From: CAYVGO01 sp964450725
GTDB taxonomy: Bacteria; Bacteroidota; Bacteroidia; Bacteroidales; UBA932
Reading direction: 5' to 3'
Assembly (NCBI GenBank): GCA_964450725.1
Contig: CAYVGO010000026.1
Location: 1 to 28,033 of the forward strand
Length of the DNA stretch: 28,033 nt
Shown: positions 7,935 to 16,659 of the stretch, one piece after another
Numbering within the stretch: the first letter of the stretch is position 1
How the letters are laid out: each line of letters begins with the position of its first letter
Notes under the pieces: model-generated
The model's input: the letters and a program-made list of their open reading frames with translations, nothing else
Told to the model about the DNA's origin: nothing
Database searches by the model: none
Made by a program: the position numbers and the translations under genes

Positions 7935-9476
7935 ATGGCTTCACAAGACGAAATTTTCAAAAAACTTATTGCACACTGCAAAGAATATGGATTTGTATTT
8001 CCTTCAAGCGAAATTTACGATGGGCTTGGAGCAGTGTATGATTACGGCCAAAACGGCGTAGAACTTAAAAACAACATTAAACGCTATTGGTGGGATTCTA
8101 TGGTGTTGTTACACGAAAATGTAGTAGGCATTGATGCTGCGATTTTCATGCACCCAACAACATGGAAAGCATCCGGGCATGTGGATGCTTTCAATGACCC
8201 TTTAATTGATAATAAAGATTCTAAAAAACGCTATCGTGCCGACGTATTGATTGAAGAATTATTGGCCAAGTTTGATGAAAAAATTGAAAAAGAGTGTGAA
8301 AAAGCAGCCAAACGTTTTGGTGAAAAATTTGACAAAGCCATGTTCTTACAAACTAACGAAAGAGTGAAAGAATATGCTGATAAAAAAGAAGAAGTTCACC
8401 GTCGGTTTGTCAAGGCTTTAAATGATAGTAATTTAGAAGAGTTGAAGCAAATTATTATTGACTATGAGGTGGTTTGTCCGATTTCAGGAACAAAAAACTG
8501 GACAGATGTACGTCAGTTTAATTTGATGTTTTCTACAGAAATGGGTTCTACATCTGAGGGGGCTACAAAAATATATCTGCGACCCGAAACAGCACAAGGT
8601 ATATTTGTCAACTTTCTCAACGTCCAAAAAACAGGTCGCATGAAGATTCCTTTTGGAATTGCGCAAATCGGTAAAGCATTTAGAAACGAAATTGTTGCCC
8701 GACAGTTTATTTTCCGTATGAGAGAATTTGAGCAGATGGAAATGCAGTTCTTTGTACGTCCGGGAGAAGAGATGCAATGGTTTGAACATTGGAAAAACTT
8801 TAGATTGCGTTGGCACAAAGCATTGGGTCTCGGAGATCACAAGTATCGTTTTCATGACCATGATAAGTTAGCTCATTATGCCAATGCAGCAACTGATATA
8901 GAGTTTGAAATGCCTTTTGGATTTAAAGAAGTGGAAGGGATTCATTCTCGTACAGATTTTGATTTGGGAAGCCATGAAAAGTACTCAGGTAAGAATATAA
9001 AATATTTTGACCCCGAACTCAATCAATCCTATACACCTTATGTTATTGAAACTTCGATAGGGGTAGACAGAACTTTCTTATCTATCATGGCTGCATCATA
9101 TTGTGAAGAAGTGTTGGAAGACGGAGAAAGTCGAGTGGTCTTGAAGTTGCCGCCGGTGTTGGCTCCGATGAAGTGTTGTATTATGCCTTTAGTGAAAAAA
9201 GAGGGATTGCCTGAAAAAGCACGCGAAATTATGGATAATCTCAAGTTTAACTTCAAGTGTGGTTATGATGAAAAAGATTCTATCGGGAAGCGCTATCGTC
9301 GTCAAGATGCTATCGGAACTCCATTTTGTATCACCATTGACCATGATACGCTCAAAGATAATTGTGTAACCATTCGCTATCGAGACACAATGCTGCAAGA
9401 TAGAATTGCGATTGACTCTTTGTCTGAAGTTATTGGGAAAGCTGTAGATATGAAGGAATTGTTTAAAAAATTGTAA
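7935..9476 (+). CDS. glyS: Glycine--tRNA ligase (single-chain homodimeric type)
   Basis: Class II aminoacyl-tRNA synthetase charging tRNA-Gly in the cytosol. The 513-aa length and single chain indicate the alpha2 type, as used in Bacteroidota, rather than the GlyQ/GlyS tetramer. Seen are the N-terminal GLGAVYDYGQNGVELK block, LRPETAQGIFVNF, motif 2 FRNE (249-252) followed by RQFIFRMREFEQMEMQFF, motif 3 in ETSIGVDRTFLSIM, and a C-terminal anticodon-binding domain from about residue 410 (LAPMKCCIMPL). A charged insertion (about 105-170) lies between the N-terminal parts of the catalytic domain, as is usual in this type. It is monocistronic, with its own -7 box and a strong terminator. Confidence 0.96.
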   Translation: MASQDEIFKKLIAHCKEYGFVFPSSEIYDGLGAVYDYGQNGVELKNNIKRYWWDSMVLLHENVVGIDAAIFMHPTTWKASGHVDAFNDPLIDNKDSKKRYRADVLIEELLAKFDEKIEKECEKAAKRFGEKFDKAMFLQTNERVKEYADKKEEVHRRFVKALNDSNLEELKQIIIDYEVVCPISGTKNWTDVRQFNLMFSTEMGSTSEGATKIYLRPETAQGIFVNFLNVQKTGRMKIPFGIAQIGKAFRNEIVARQFIFRMREFEQMEMQFFVRPGEEMQWFEHWKNFRLRWHKALGLGDHKYRFHDHDKLAHYANAATDIEFEMPFGFKEVEGIHSRTDFDLGSHEKYSGKNIKYFDPELNQSYTPYVIETSIGVDRTFLSIMAASYCEEVLEDGESRVVLKLPPVLAPMKCCIMPLVKKEGLPEKAREIMDNLKFNFKCGYDEKDSIGKRYRRQDAIGTPFCITIDHDTLKDNCVTIRYRDTMLQDRIAIDSLSEVIGKAVDMKELFKKL

Positions 9477-9498
9477 CCAATATTCTATTATCATCAAC

Positions 9499-9548
9499 AA
9501 AAACGTTGTTTACCGACCCACTGTGTAAGCAACGTTTTTTCTTTTTTT
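9499..9548 (+). terminator. Intrinsic terminator of glyS
   Basis: Arms at 9499-9513 and 9525-9539 pair over 15 bp with one G-U wobble (core AACGTTG/CAACGTT), an 11-nt loop, and a T-rich tail running to 9548. It begins 22 bp after the glyS stop. Confidence 0.85.
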
Positions 9549-9640
9549 ACTCTAAGTACACTCTATTGCTGCAACTGATGAACCTCTTGTCTTTACAAAA
9601 GAAGATAGCCGTAAAGATGTTTAAAAGACAACGTCTTGAT

Positions 9641-11275
9641 TTAAATTGGTGGAATGGCCATCACCTTTTCTTCAAATTGTTCACGGACTAAGGATTTGTT
9701 TTTAAGTTTTGAGCGATAGGTGTAAATAGTGGTAATGGAATAGCGCAGAAAACTGCTGATTTTGCTGCTGTCCGTAATTCCTAACCTGACTAAAGCAAAA
9801 ATACGAAGTTCGGGTGTCAGTTTTTCATGCTTCTTCAAAAGAATTTGTTCGCTTTCCGGTAGAAGATTGTTGAGGTGAATCACAAAATTGGGGAAAAGAT
9901 TTAAGAATGCGTTATCAAAGTTTCGATAAAAATTTTCCCACTCTTCTTCAATAAATTCTGTAGATTGAAGGGTTTTGTAAAGTTCTTCGCGCTTGTTGTG
10001 CGTTGCCATTCGATGTAAAATTCTTCGGTAACCTTCCAACTTGTCAATATAGTCTGAGCACATTAACATAAAGCGTGCAATATATTCTTCTTTAATTCTG
10101 TTTGTTTCTGTCAAAATATTATTGGTATTTCGTTGGTGCTCGTGAGCCAAAATCAATTTATTGTTTGACTCTTGCAAGAGGTTGTGGGCGGCTTGAATCT
10201 TACGTCGTGCCTTCGAAATTTTCTTCATTTGTCTTAAAATGTACCCTAAGGCAACCAAAAGCGTAATGACCAATAAACATACTAAAGTCAGCATAAATAG
10301 TAACTGTAGTCGTTGATTTTCTTTTCTTATCTGTGAAGATGTATCAATGATAGGCAATATTTGAGAAACTTGTATATTGCGTAGCCTTGAGCCAAAGAAA
10401 TTGGCATCGGCAATGCTCTCTTTAATATATCTGTCTGCACTTTCAATGTCGCCTTCTTCAAATAAAAGATGTGCTAATAATCTGATGGACGTATTTTCAC
10501 GGACAGAAGCCATTTCATCTGTCACAGCACTTAAAATCAAATAATATTTCTGTTGCTCTTTATCACCCGTCTTTTTATATAAGATGGCTATCAAAGAGGT
10601 CATGATGGCATAACTTCGGGTGCCAGGTTCTATGGTTAATAAGTAAGATAAAAGTAACTTTTCGGCGGAGGAATAGTCTTCCAAGTCAATCATCTGAGAG
10701 GCTAATGATGTTATATGACGATAAGTGCCCGATTCTACAACTTGCAATACAGAATCGCGATATTGGGTCATTTTTTGTTTATACATCAGAGCATATTCTG
10801 TGGTGAAGGCATACTCAGATAAATATCGGTAAGTATTTTCATAGGCAGAATAATAATTTTCGCGTTGCGGTTTCGATAATTGATAAGGTTGAAGGTGCGA
10901 CAAAATCATTAAGGCTTCATAAAGTAACCCTGCCGATGCCAGCAAATTTCCTTTCTGTAAAGAACTTTCAAGGATTTTAGAATGATTGTTTTCTTCTGTT
11001 GCCACCTTTAAGCACTTGTCAATATAAAACAGTGCCGAGTCAACAATAAACGCCTGATAGGCAAAAGAGAGTTCTTTATAGGTGTTATATAAATCTTGTG
11101 TAGAGGATATCTGCGCTTTGATAGTGGTAATGTATTGATTTTTGTTTTCTGTGTATTGAGGTTGCATGGCAATGTGCTTGTCTAAGACTGCCAGCAGAGA
11201 GTCTATCGGCAAAGATTTTGCGGATACAGATACACTGTAAAGTCCAACAAGGAAAAGAAGCATTTGTTTTATCAT
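9641..11275 (-). CDS. DUF6377 domain regulator with TPR-like sensor region
   Basis: A 544-aa membrane-anchored regulator of a type widespread in Bacteroidota. A signal peptide (residues 1-19) leads to a periplasmic helical region with TPR-like repeats (about 40-300). One transmembrane helix follows (about 324-347), then a cytoplasmic coiled coil (350-395) and the DUF6377 C-terminal region, ending in a helix-turn-helix-like segment (LRIFALVRLGITDSSKIS, then LRYSITTIYTYRSKLKNKS). The architecture implies an outside signal passed to a DNA-binding tail, as in LuxR-like TPR regulators; the signal and targets are unknown. The gene stands alone, and its long upstream region carries repeated motifs that could be its own operators. 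Confidence 0.83.
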   Translation of the reverse strand: MIKQMLLFLVGLYSVSVSAKSLPIDSLLAVLDKHIAMQPQYTENKNQYITTIKAQISSTQDLYNTYKELSFAYQAFIVDSALFYIDKCLKVATEENNHSKILESSLQKGNLLASAGLLYEALMILSHLQPYQLSKPQRENYYSAYENTYRYLSEYAFTTEYALMYKQKMTQYRDSVLQVVESGTYRHITSLASQMIDLEDYSSAEKLLLSYLLTIEPGTRSYAIMTSLIAILYKKTGDKEQQKYYLILSAVTDEMASVRENTSIRLLAHLLFEEGDIESADRYIKESIADANFFGSRLRNIQVSQILPIIDTSSQIRKENQRLQLLFMLTLVCLLVITLLVALGYILRQMKKISKARRKIQAAHNLLQESNNKLILAHEHQRNTNNILTETNRIKEEYIARFMLMCSDYIDKLEGYRRILHRMATHNKREELYKTLQSTEFIEEEWENFYRNFDNAFLNLFPNFVIHLNNLLPESEQILLKKHEKLTPELRIFALVRLGITDSSKISSFLRYSITTIYTYRSKLKNKSLVREQFEEKVMAIPPI

Positions 11276-11354
11276 AAAGCATAACGGTTAGTGGTGAACA
11301 ATGAAATAGCGGTTATTTAAAACAAAAAATGTTTAGTAACAAAACAGTTGAAAC

Positions 11355-11620
11355 TTGGAGTGTAATGATGTAAAGAGGTCATTGATTGACTCTGTGTAAA
11401 TGAAACTTGCCTTACGTTTAAAGCAACACACAATATGTTTCATTCACTTTCTGCTTACCATTTACCCTTTTGCTCTCAACATTTTAGAGTATTCCAAACT
11501 ACGTATTATCTCTTTTATCTTTACAAATTAATCACAGAGTATATATGTCAATATGGTTGGAGTGTACACCCTAATATCGTTATGTTGTACACTCCAATGT
11601 TATTAAGCTGTACACTCCAA
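11355..11620. repeat. Four copies of a TTGGAGTGTACA-type motif
   Basis: This lies in the 462-bp non-coding stretch between the DUF6377 start and the radical SAM gene. TTGGAGTGTACA occurs exactly at 11557-11568, and its reverse complement occurs exactly at 11586-11597 and 11609-11620 (23-bp period). A shorter copy, TTGGAGTGTA, is at 11355-11364, about 80 bp before the DUF6377 start. Copies one and two form a 12-bp inverted repeat around 17 nt. No convincing gene is seen in this stretch. Confidence 0.75.
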
Positions 11621-11737
11621 TAAGAAAAAGTATAGATAAATATATTAATATCTGGTGATGTTTTGGATAATTTCAAAAGACCAACAGGATAATTCGTCTC
11701 AATCAATGTTCAAATTTCTTGTGCAGATATTTTCAAA

Positions 11738-12697
11738 CTACCGCTTGACGTAATATTTTCCCTGAAATAAATCTCTACTTTCCAACCGTTGTTCAAATCG
11801 CTGTATAAATTGCTCGTTGCGAAGATTTTCCCAGGGTTGACAGGCTAAAAAGCGTGGCGGTACCTCTCCCGCAAGCCGCTCTATCACCACCGTAGGGGGT
11901 AAAAGGGTAATAAAGTCGGCTAAAAAATCAATATACTCTTCTAACGTAAATCGGTGAAATATTGTAGGTTGCTCTTCAAAGATACGAGCCATTACTGTTC
12001 CCTTAATGATTTGCAACTGATGAAATTTAACGCTGTGAATAGGTTGAGAGGCTATGAAATGGGCATATTGCAGCATCTCTTCCTTACTTTCATTGGGCAG
12101 TCCGAAAATAAAGTGTGCTCCGGTCATGATATTGCGCTTTGCCAACCCTGCCATGGCTCGGCAGTTTTGTTCTATGGTATCACAACGATTAACAAATTGC
12201 AGCGTGTGGTTATAGATTGACTCTACTCCCAATTCAACAATAATCAGGTAACGGTGGCTCAACTCGGCAATGTAATCCAAAATTTCTTCTGTCAGACAGT
12301 CTGCCCTTGTTCCAATGACTAAGCCTGTTACTTCCGGGTATGATAATGCCTCTTCATAGCGTTCTTGAAGTGTAGGCAAGGGAGCATAAGTATTGGAATA
12401 AGGTTGAAAATAGACTAAATATTGTGTTGTTCCGGCATATCGCTTTCTGTGAAACAAAATACCTTCTTCAATCTGTTGCGTTATTGATAGTTTTGGAGTA
12501 CAGTAAGACGGATTGAAAGATGCGTTATTGCAAAAGTAACACCCTTCGGTGGATAGTGTTCCGTCACGGTTAGGACAGGTGAAGCCCGCATCTACGGCAA
12601 CTTTTTGTATCCTCTGTCCAAACCTGCTTTTATGGTAACGACTATAGGAATAGTACCGACGGCAGTCTCCCCAAGGATATTTAGATTGGTTATTCAT
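11738..12697 (-). CDS. TIGR01212 family radical SAM protein (YhcC-like)
   Basis: Radical SAM protein of 319 aa, the YhcC family. The conserved N-terminal block GQRIQKVAVDAGFTCPNRDG leads into a cluster motif with C41, C53 and C56 (C-x11-C-x2-C, characteristic of this family and unlike the usual CX3CX2C). ELGVESIYNHTLQFVNR and GAHFIFGLPNESKEEML are further family blocks. The reaction catalysed is not established; the fold resembles the Elp3-like radical SAM group. It begins 3 bp after the tamL stop and is the last gene of the trxB run. No intrinsic terminator is apparent downstream. Confidence 0.88.
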   Translation of the reverse strand: MNNQSKYPWGDCRRYYSYSRYHKSRFGQRIQKVAVDAGFTCPNRDGTLSTEGCYFCNNASFNPSYCTPKLSITQQIEEGILFHRKRYAGTTQYLVYFQPYSNTYAPLPTLQERYEEALSYPEVTGLVIGTRADCLTEEILDYIAELSHRYLIIVELGVESIYNHTLQFVNRCDTIEQNCRAMAGLAKRNIMTGAHFIFGLPNESKEEMLQYAHFIASQPIHSVKFHQLQIIKGTVMARIFEEQPTIFHRFTLEEYIDFLADFITLLPPTVVIERLAGEVPPRFLACQPWENLRNEQFIQRFEQRLESRDLFQGKYYVKR

Positions 12698-12700
12698 GGG

Positions 12701-15001
12701 TTAGAAAGGATAGTTAATGGCAATATGAATGGCACTTTTATCTTTAAACCACTCTCTGGGTTGCACCACTTTTTGAGTGATGGGACTATATAACTGCAAT
12801 CCCCAATCTACGCGAAAAACGACAAATAATACTAACAGTCTCACGCCAATCCCTGTATTGAGGGCTATTCCTTTAAAAAACTCTCCATTTTTAAAGGTTA
12901 GCAAAGCCCCCTCGCGCGGGTCACCTTTAAAGAGAGTCCAAATGTTGCCCGCATCTGCAAAAACTGCCCCCTCAATCATTGAAGAGGCAATTTTAAAGCG
13001 ATATTCGGCATTGAATTCGAGTTTAAAGTCTGAAAGATTATTGAGTAAATAGTTATTCGTCGATACGTAAGTACCGGGACCTATGGTTCGTAATTGCCAA
13101 CCTCTGAGACTGCTGGCTCCGCCGGAATAGTACATTTTTTCTATGGGCAAGGCAATTGAGTTGGCATAAGGTAAGCCTGTACCTAAGAAAAAGTTAAAGG
13201 CTACGGTAGTCAACTCATTAATAGGCTTGGCAAAAGAGTAGTTAATGTTTAATTGTACGTATTGAGCAAAGCGAGTACTGAAAATCTCATAATAATTTTG
13301 TCCCTCTTTGACTGTAGCACCAAAGAGTTTTGAACCCAAATAAAGCAGATTGCCTTTAATATCTAACCTTGTAACAAAATGTTGGTAATGACTTGACGTA
13401 GGGGTCTTGTTGCTGTAAGAGAATACATGATAAGAGCCAAACTCAATTTGATTCTGATAAGCATTACTTAAATAAGGATTACCTGAAATACTTTGTAAGA
13501 ATAGAGAATCTATTTTTGTTACATTGGTTAAATTAAAATCGATGGGGTTGATACTGAAACTCATCATCTGACCTTTTCGCCAAGCATAACCAAAAGATGT
13601 TTTAAAGAGTAATCTTTGATAATCTACCCGGTTTTGATAATCAACAGAAAAGGAGAGTTGTGTTGTCGGAGCTTTTACTTTGGCATAATATCGCAAAGAG
13701 AGAGGAAGTAAAAATTGGGGAAAGGTGATTGAAGTAAACACAGAGTATTCAAAAGAGTTGTAAGCAGGGCCGTCTTTAATTAACCTTACTCTTCTGAATG
13801 CCGCATTACCTCCTAAAGAGAATAACTCTCCACCGCCAAAAAGATTTCTATGCTGGTATTCTCCGTAAAGACGTACACCAAAAAGTCCGTCTGAAGTTAT
13901 GGAGACATCACCTCCTACTTTGCCTAACGAGTGTTTGTAATTATTGATTTTAATTTCTACATCTAAGGGAACTGCTTCTACTGAGTCAATGGTTTTATAG
14001 ATTGTTGAATCAGGTTTTTTAAAATCAACTTTTATACTTCTGATAATGGCTAAAGAAGCAAAACTTGAGTAGGTTTGGTTTTCTAATTCTTCTCGGTACA
14101 ACTTGTCTTGCTGTAAGAAGGTTTTTAAACGTAAGATAGAGGGACGCAGATAAGGCTTCTTGTTTGTATAGAGAATCTTGTAACTTTCATATTCTAAAAC
14201 TTTATGAGTGGTATCGCCTTTGGGGTAATGTTCTTTGACGTTGTAATAAGGGTCAATGGTTACATGTCTGACGTAGTGTTTTTTGTAAAGGTCATGTTGG
14301 GTTGTATCATCAATAATTTTGACGGTGATGTCAGCATTAAAGTTTCCCATTGTTGTATCAATAAGAAACTTTACCATCGGCTTTCCAAAGGCAAAGTAAG
14401 ATTTATTGCGGAGTGTAGAAACTATCCTGTCTGCCTCATCTTCACACTTTGCATGTTCTAATAAATTACCTGCTTTCAGTAATGATTTTTGAGACTCAAT
14501 GGCTATAGTATCAATAACAGGATTCTCAAATTCATAATATACTTTTCTGATAATGTGAGGTTCGCCTAAAAAGACGCTATAAGTCGCCGTAGCCTTTTTT
14601 TTCTTTACAACAACCTCATAATCTACGATTGCGTGATTATAACCGCTGTATTGCGACCTTGCCAATAATCTTCGTTTTGAGACATCTAATAAAGTACTGT
14701 CGAGTAAAACGGGCGGCTCTCCGACTTTGCGTAACCATCGGTCAATTCCCCGACCTTTATCGGAACTCCAATTGTAGAGATATAAAAACAGGGGAGTAAA
14801 GAAAACTTTTTTGTTGGTTAACGGACGTATTTCATTTTCAAATTCAGCTTTATCTATTTTCGGAACAATGCTGTCTGTAAATTTTAATTTGTTTTTGACT
14901 AATAAATAATTTTCGTCATCAACATATTTAGTTACCGAACACCCGAAGCATAAAGTCGCAAAGCACGCCAATAAAAGATAATGAAAAAAGCAATACTTCA
15001 T
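12701..15001 (-). CDS. tamL: TamL-type BamA/TamA family outer-membrane lipoprotein
   Basis: Outer-membrane Omp85-family barrel of 766 aa. The start looks like a lipoprotein signal with Cys21 followed by SVTKYVDDENYLLVKNKL, a block typical of Bacteroidota TamL, the lipidated counterpart of TamA. Residues about 30-370 form the POTRA region (RSIKVDFKKPDS near its end), and about 370-766 the beta-barrel, with the loop-6 signature SLRGWQLRTIGPG and a C-terminal strand ending in Phe. Such proteins work with TamB in outer-membrane biogenesis and lipid or protein transport; no tamB is in this window. It is 3 bp from the radical SAM gene and 34 bp from the GNAT gene. Confidence 0.87.
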   Translation of the reverse strand: MKYCFFHYLLLACFATLCFGCSVTKYVDDENYLLVKNKLKFTDSIVPKIDKAEFENEIRPLTNKKVFFTPLFLYLYNWSSDKGRGIDRWLRKVGEPPVLLDSTLLDVSKRRLLARSQYSGYNHAIVDYEVVVKKKKATATYSVFLGEPHIIRKVYYEFENPVIDTIAIESQKSLLKAGNLLEHAKCEDEADRIVSTLRNKSYFAFGKPMVKFLIDTTMGNFNADITVKIIDDTTQHDLYKKHYVRHVTIDPYYNVKEHYPKGDTTHKVLEYESYKILYTNKKPYLRPSILRLKTFLQQDKLYREELENQTYSSFASLAIIRSIKVDFKKPDSTIYKTIDSVEAVPLDVEIKINNYKHSLGKVGGDVSITSDGLFGVRLYGEYQHRNLFGGGELFSLGGNAAFRRVRLIKDGPAYNSFEYSVFTSITFPQFLLPLSLRYYAKVKAPTTQLSFSVDYQNRVDYQRLLFKTSFGYAWRKGQMMSFSINPIDFNLTNVTKIDSLFLQSISGNPYLSNAYQNQIEFGSYHVFSYSNKTPTSSHYQHFVTRLDIKGNLLYLGSKLFGATVKEGQNYYEIFSTRFAQYVQLNINYSFAKPINELTTVAFNFFLGTGLPYANSIALPIEKMYYSGGASSLRGWQLRTIGPGTYVSTNNYLLNNLSDFKLEFNAEYRFKIASSMIEGAVFADAGNIWTLFKGDPREGALLTFKNGEFFKGIALNTGIGVRLLVLFVVFRVDWGLQLYSPITQKVVQPREWFKDKSAIHIAINYPF

Positions 15002-15035
15002 ACGAAAAATATCCGTTATGTGTGAGGTGCTGTAT

Positions 15036-15551
15036 TTAGTGAAGGATTTTTGTAAAAAGAACTACGTTTTCTCTACATTTATTAATATAGAGCCATTGTT
15101 CCAATATCGCAGTTTGTTGAAATTCGTGATGAGTAAAGAAATTGATTGCTCTTTGATTTTTTTGTAAAACATGGCTGTATAAAATATGAATCGGAAGATG
15201 TTGTTGAATCATCAATTCAAACTGATGGTAAACTTCTCTGCCATACCCTTTGTAACGATAGGCTTCCTCATAGATGATAATGCCCACTTCTGCCCGCTGG
15301 TGCTTCATGTCAATGTCAAATAACTCTACTGTTCCTATCGGCTTCCAACCATCATCTTGTTGCTTTATCTCTGCCATAAGACGTAATTGCTTACTTTCTT
15401 CTACGGGCAACAACATTTGCTCTATTATTTGTCGAATAAACTCTTTGGAAACGGGCTTGTCAAGATTACTGAATTCCCACAATTGTGATTGGTTTTCTTG
15501 GTAGTAAAGATATTCGACATCAGAATATTCCAACGCCCGTAATCGTATCAT
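15036..15551 (-). CDS. GNAT family N-acetyltransferase
   Basis: A 171-aa single-domain acetyltransferase. It begins MIRLRALEYSDVEYLYYQEN, has IGTVELFDIDMKHQRAEVGI over the central strands, and EAYRYKGYGREVYHQFE as the acetyl-CoA pyrophosphate-binding loop (Q/RxxGxG/A-like YKGYGRE). NQRAINFFTHHEFQ is the last family block. The pattern resembles RimJ/RimL/SpeG-type enzymes, but the acceptor (protein N-terminus or polyamine) is unknown. The start lies 9 bp after the trxB stop, so it is probably co-transcribed with it. Confidence 0.87.
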   Translation of the reverse strand: MIRLRALEYSDVEYLYYQENQSQLWEFSNLDKPVSKEFIRQIIEQMLLPVEESKQLRLMAEIKQQDDGWKPIGTVELFDIDMKHQRAEVGIIIYEEAYRYKGYGREVYHQFELMIQQHLPIHILYSHVLQKNQRAINFFTHHEFQQTAILEQWLYINKCRENVVLFTKILH

Positions 15552-15560
15552 TGTAAAAGT

Positions 15561-16487
15561 TTATTCTTGATTTAAAAAGCGTTCAGCATCTATAGCAGCC
15601 ATACAACCCGATGCTGCGGCAGTAACTGCTTGTCGATAAGTCGGGTCTTGTACATCTCCGCATGCAAAAAATCCGTCAATATTGGTTTTTGTACTTTTTG
15701 GTAACGTAATAATATATCCGTTTTCATCAACTTCTACCCAGTCTTTGACCAATTCAGAATTAGGATGATGTCCTATGGCTACAAAGAATCCGGAAACTGC
15801 AATTTTTACCTCTTCTCCATTTTTTTTACTCAGCAGCACACCATTCACTCCCATCATATCTCCCAAAACTTCTTTCGGTTGATGTTCAAAAAGTACTTCG
15901 ATATTGGGAGTTTCCATTACACGTTTTTGCATGGCTTTCGAAGCTCTTAAAACATTTCGACGTACAATTAAATAGACTTTCTTACACAGACTTGCCAAAT
16001 AAGCAGCCTCCTCACAAGCAGTATCTCCGCCGCCGACAACAGCAACATCCTGTCCTTTATAAAAAAAGCCGTCGCATGTAGCGCAGGCTGAAACTCCGGA
16101 ACCTTTAAACTTCTCCTCTGAAGGTAATCCCAAGTATTTCGCCGTAGCACCGGTAGCAAAGATGACACTTTGAGCATGTATAGTCTCACTGTCGTCAATT
16201 TCAATAGCAAAAGGTCTCTTAGACAGGTCTAACTTAGTAATGGTTAATGAGTGTATTTCTGTACCGAATCGTAAGGCTTGTTGACGTAAATCTGCCATCA
16301 TTGCCGTACCTGATATTCCTTTAGGATAACCGGGGAAGTTATCAATTTCTGTAGTAGTGGTTAATTGTCCTCCGGGCTGTAACCCTTCATATAATACAGG
16401 ACTTAAATTGGCTCTTGCCGCATAAACTGCTGCCGTATAACCTGCAGGTCCACTACCGATAATCAAACATTTTACAGTTTTTGTCAT
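15561..16487 (-). CDS. trxB: Thioredoxin-disulfide reductase
   Basis: Cytosolic FAD enzyme that reduces thioredoxin with NADPH. In 308 aa it shows the FAD Rossmann motif GSGPAG (11-16), the redox pair CATC (C135, C138), the NADPH-binding motif VGGGDTA (150-156) followed by VRR, and the C-terminal FAD block FFACGDVQDPTYRQAVTAA. All key residues are present. The first His of the usual HRR is Val here, a common variant. It leads a four-gene minus run (trxB, GNAT, tamL, radical SAM). A 10-bp palindrome (16593-16615) lies about 105 bp upstream of its start; no -7 box was found. Confidence 0.96.
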   Translation of the reverse strand: MTKTVKCLIIGSGPAGYTAAVYAARANLSPVLYEGLQPGGQLTTTTEIDNFPGYPKGISGTAMMADLRQQALRFGTEIHSLTITKLDLSKRPFAIEIDDSETIHAQSVIFATGATAKYLGLPSEEKFKGSGVSACATCDGFFYKGQDVAVVGGGDTACEEAAYLASLCKKVYLIVRRNVLRASKAMQKRVMETPNIEVLFEHQPKEVLGDMMGVNGVLLSKKNGEEVKIAVSGFFVAIGHHPNSELVKDWVEVDENGYIITLPKSTKTNIDGFFACGDVQDPTYRQAVTAAASGCMAAIDAERFLNQE

Positions 16488-16659
16488 ATTGTGTTTTTGG
16501 TTAATTGTTCTTTTGTAACTTTATTTTCAACTATATACGATGGTCAACGTAGAAGGTGCTCTTTATATTTTATTTTGGCAGAACCATCACAATGATTTGA
16601 ACTTTGTTCAAGTCAATCACTGCATAACGGATAATCTGAAGGATTCACAGCAATGAAGG

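Noticed and set aside
8484..8861. 125-aa minus-strand frame inside glyS
   Set aside because: It is an antisense shadow of a strongly conserved gene, with Cys- and His-rich non-protein-like composition.
11435..11623. 62-aa plus-strand reading frame in the stretch upstream of DUF6377
   Set aside because: It runs through the repeated motif copies, is rich in Tyr, Leu and Cys with no recognisable domain, and has no clear promoter or start context.
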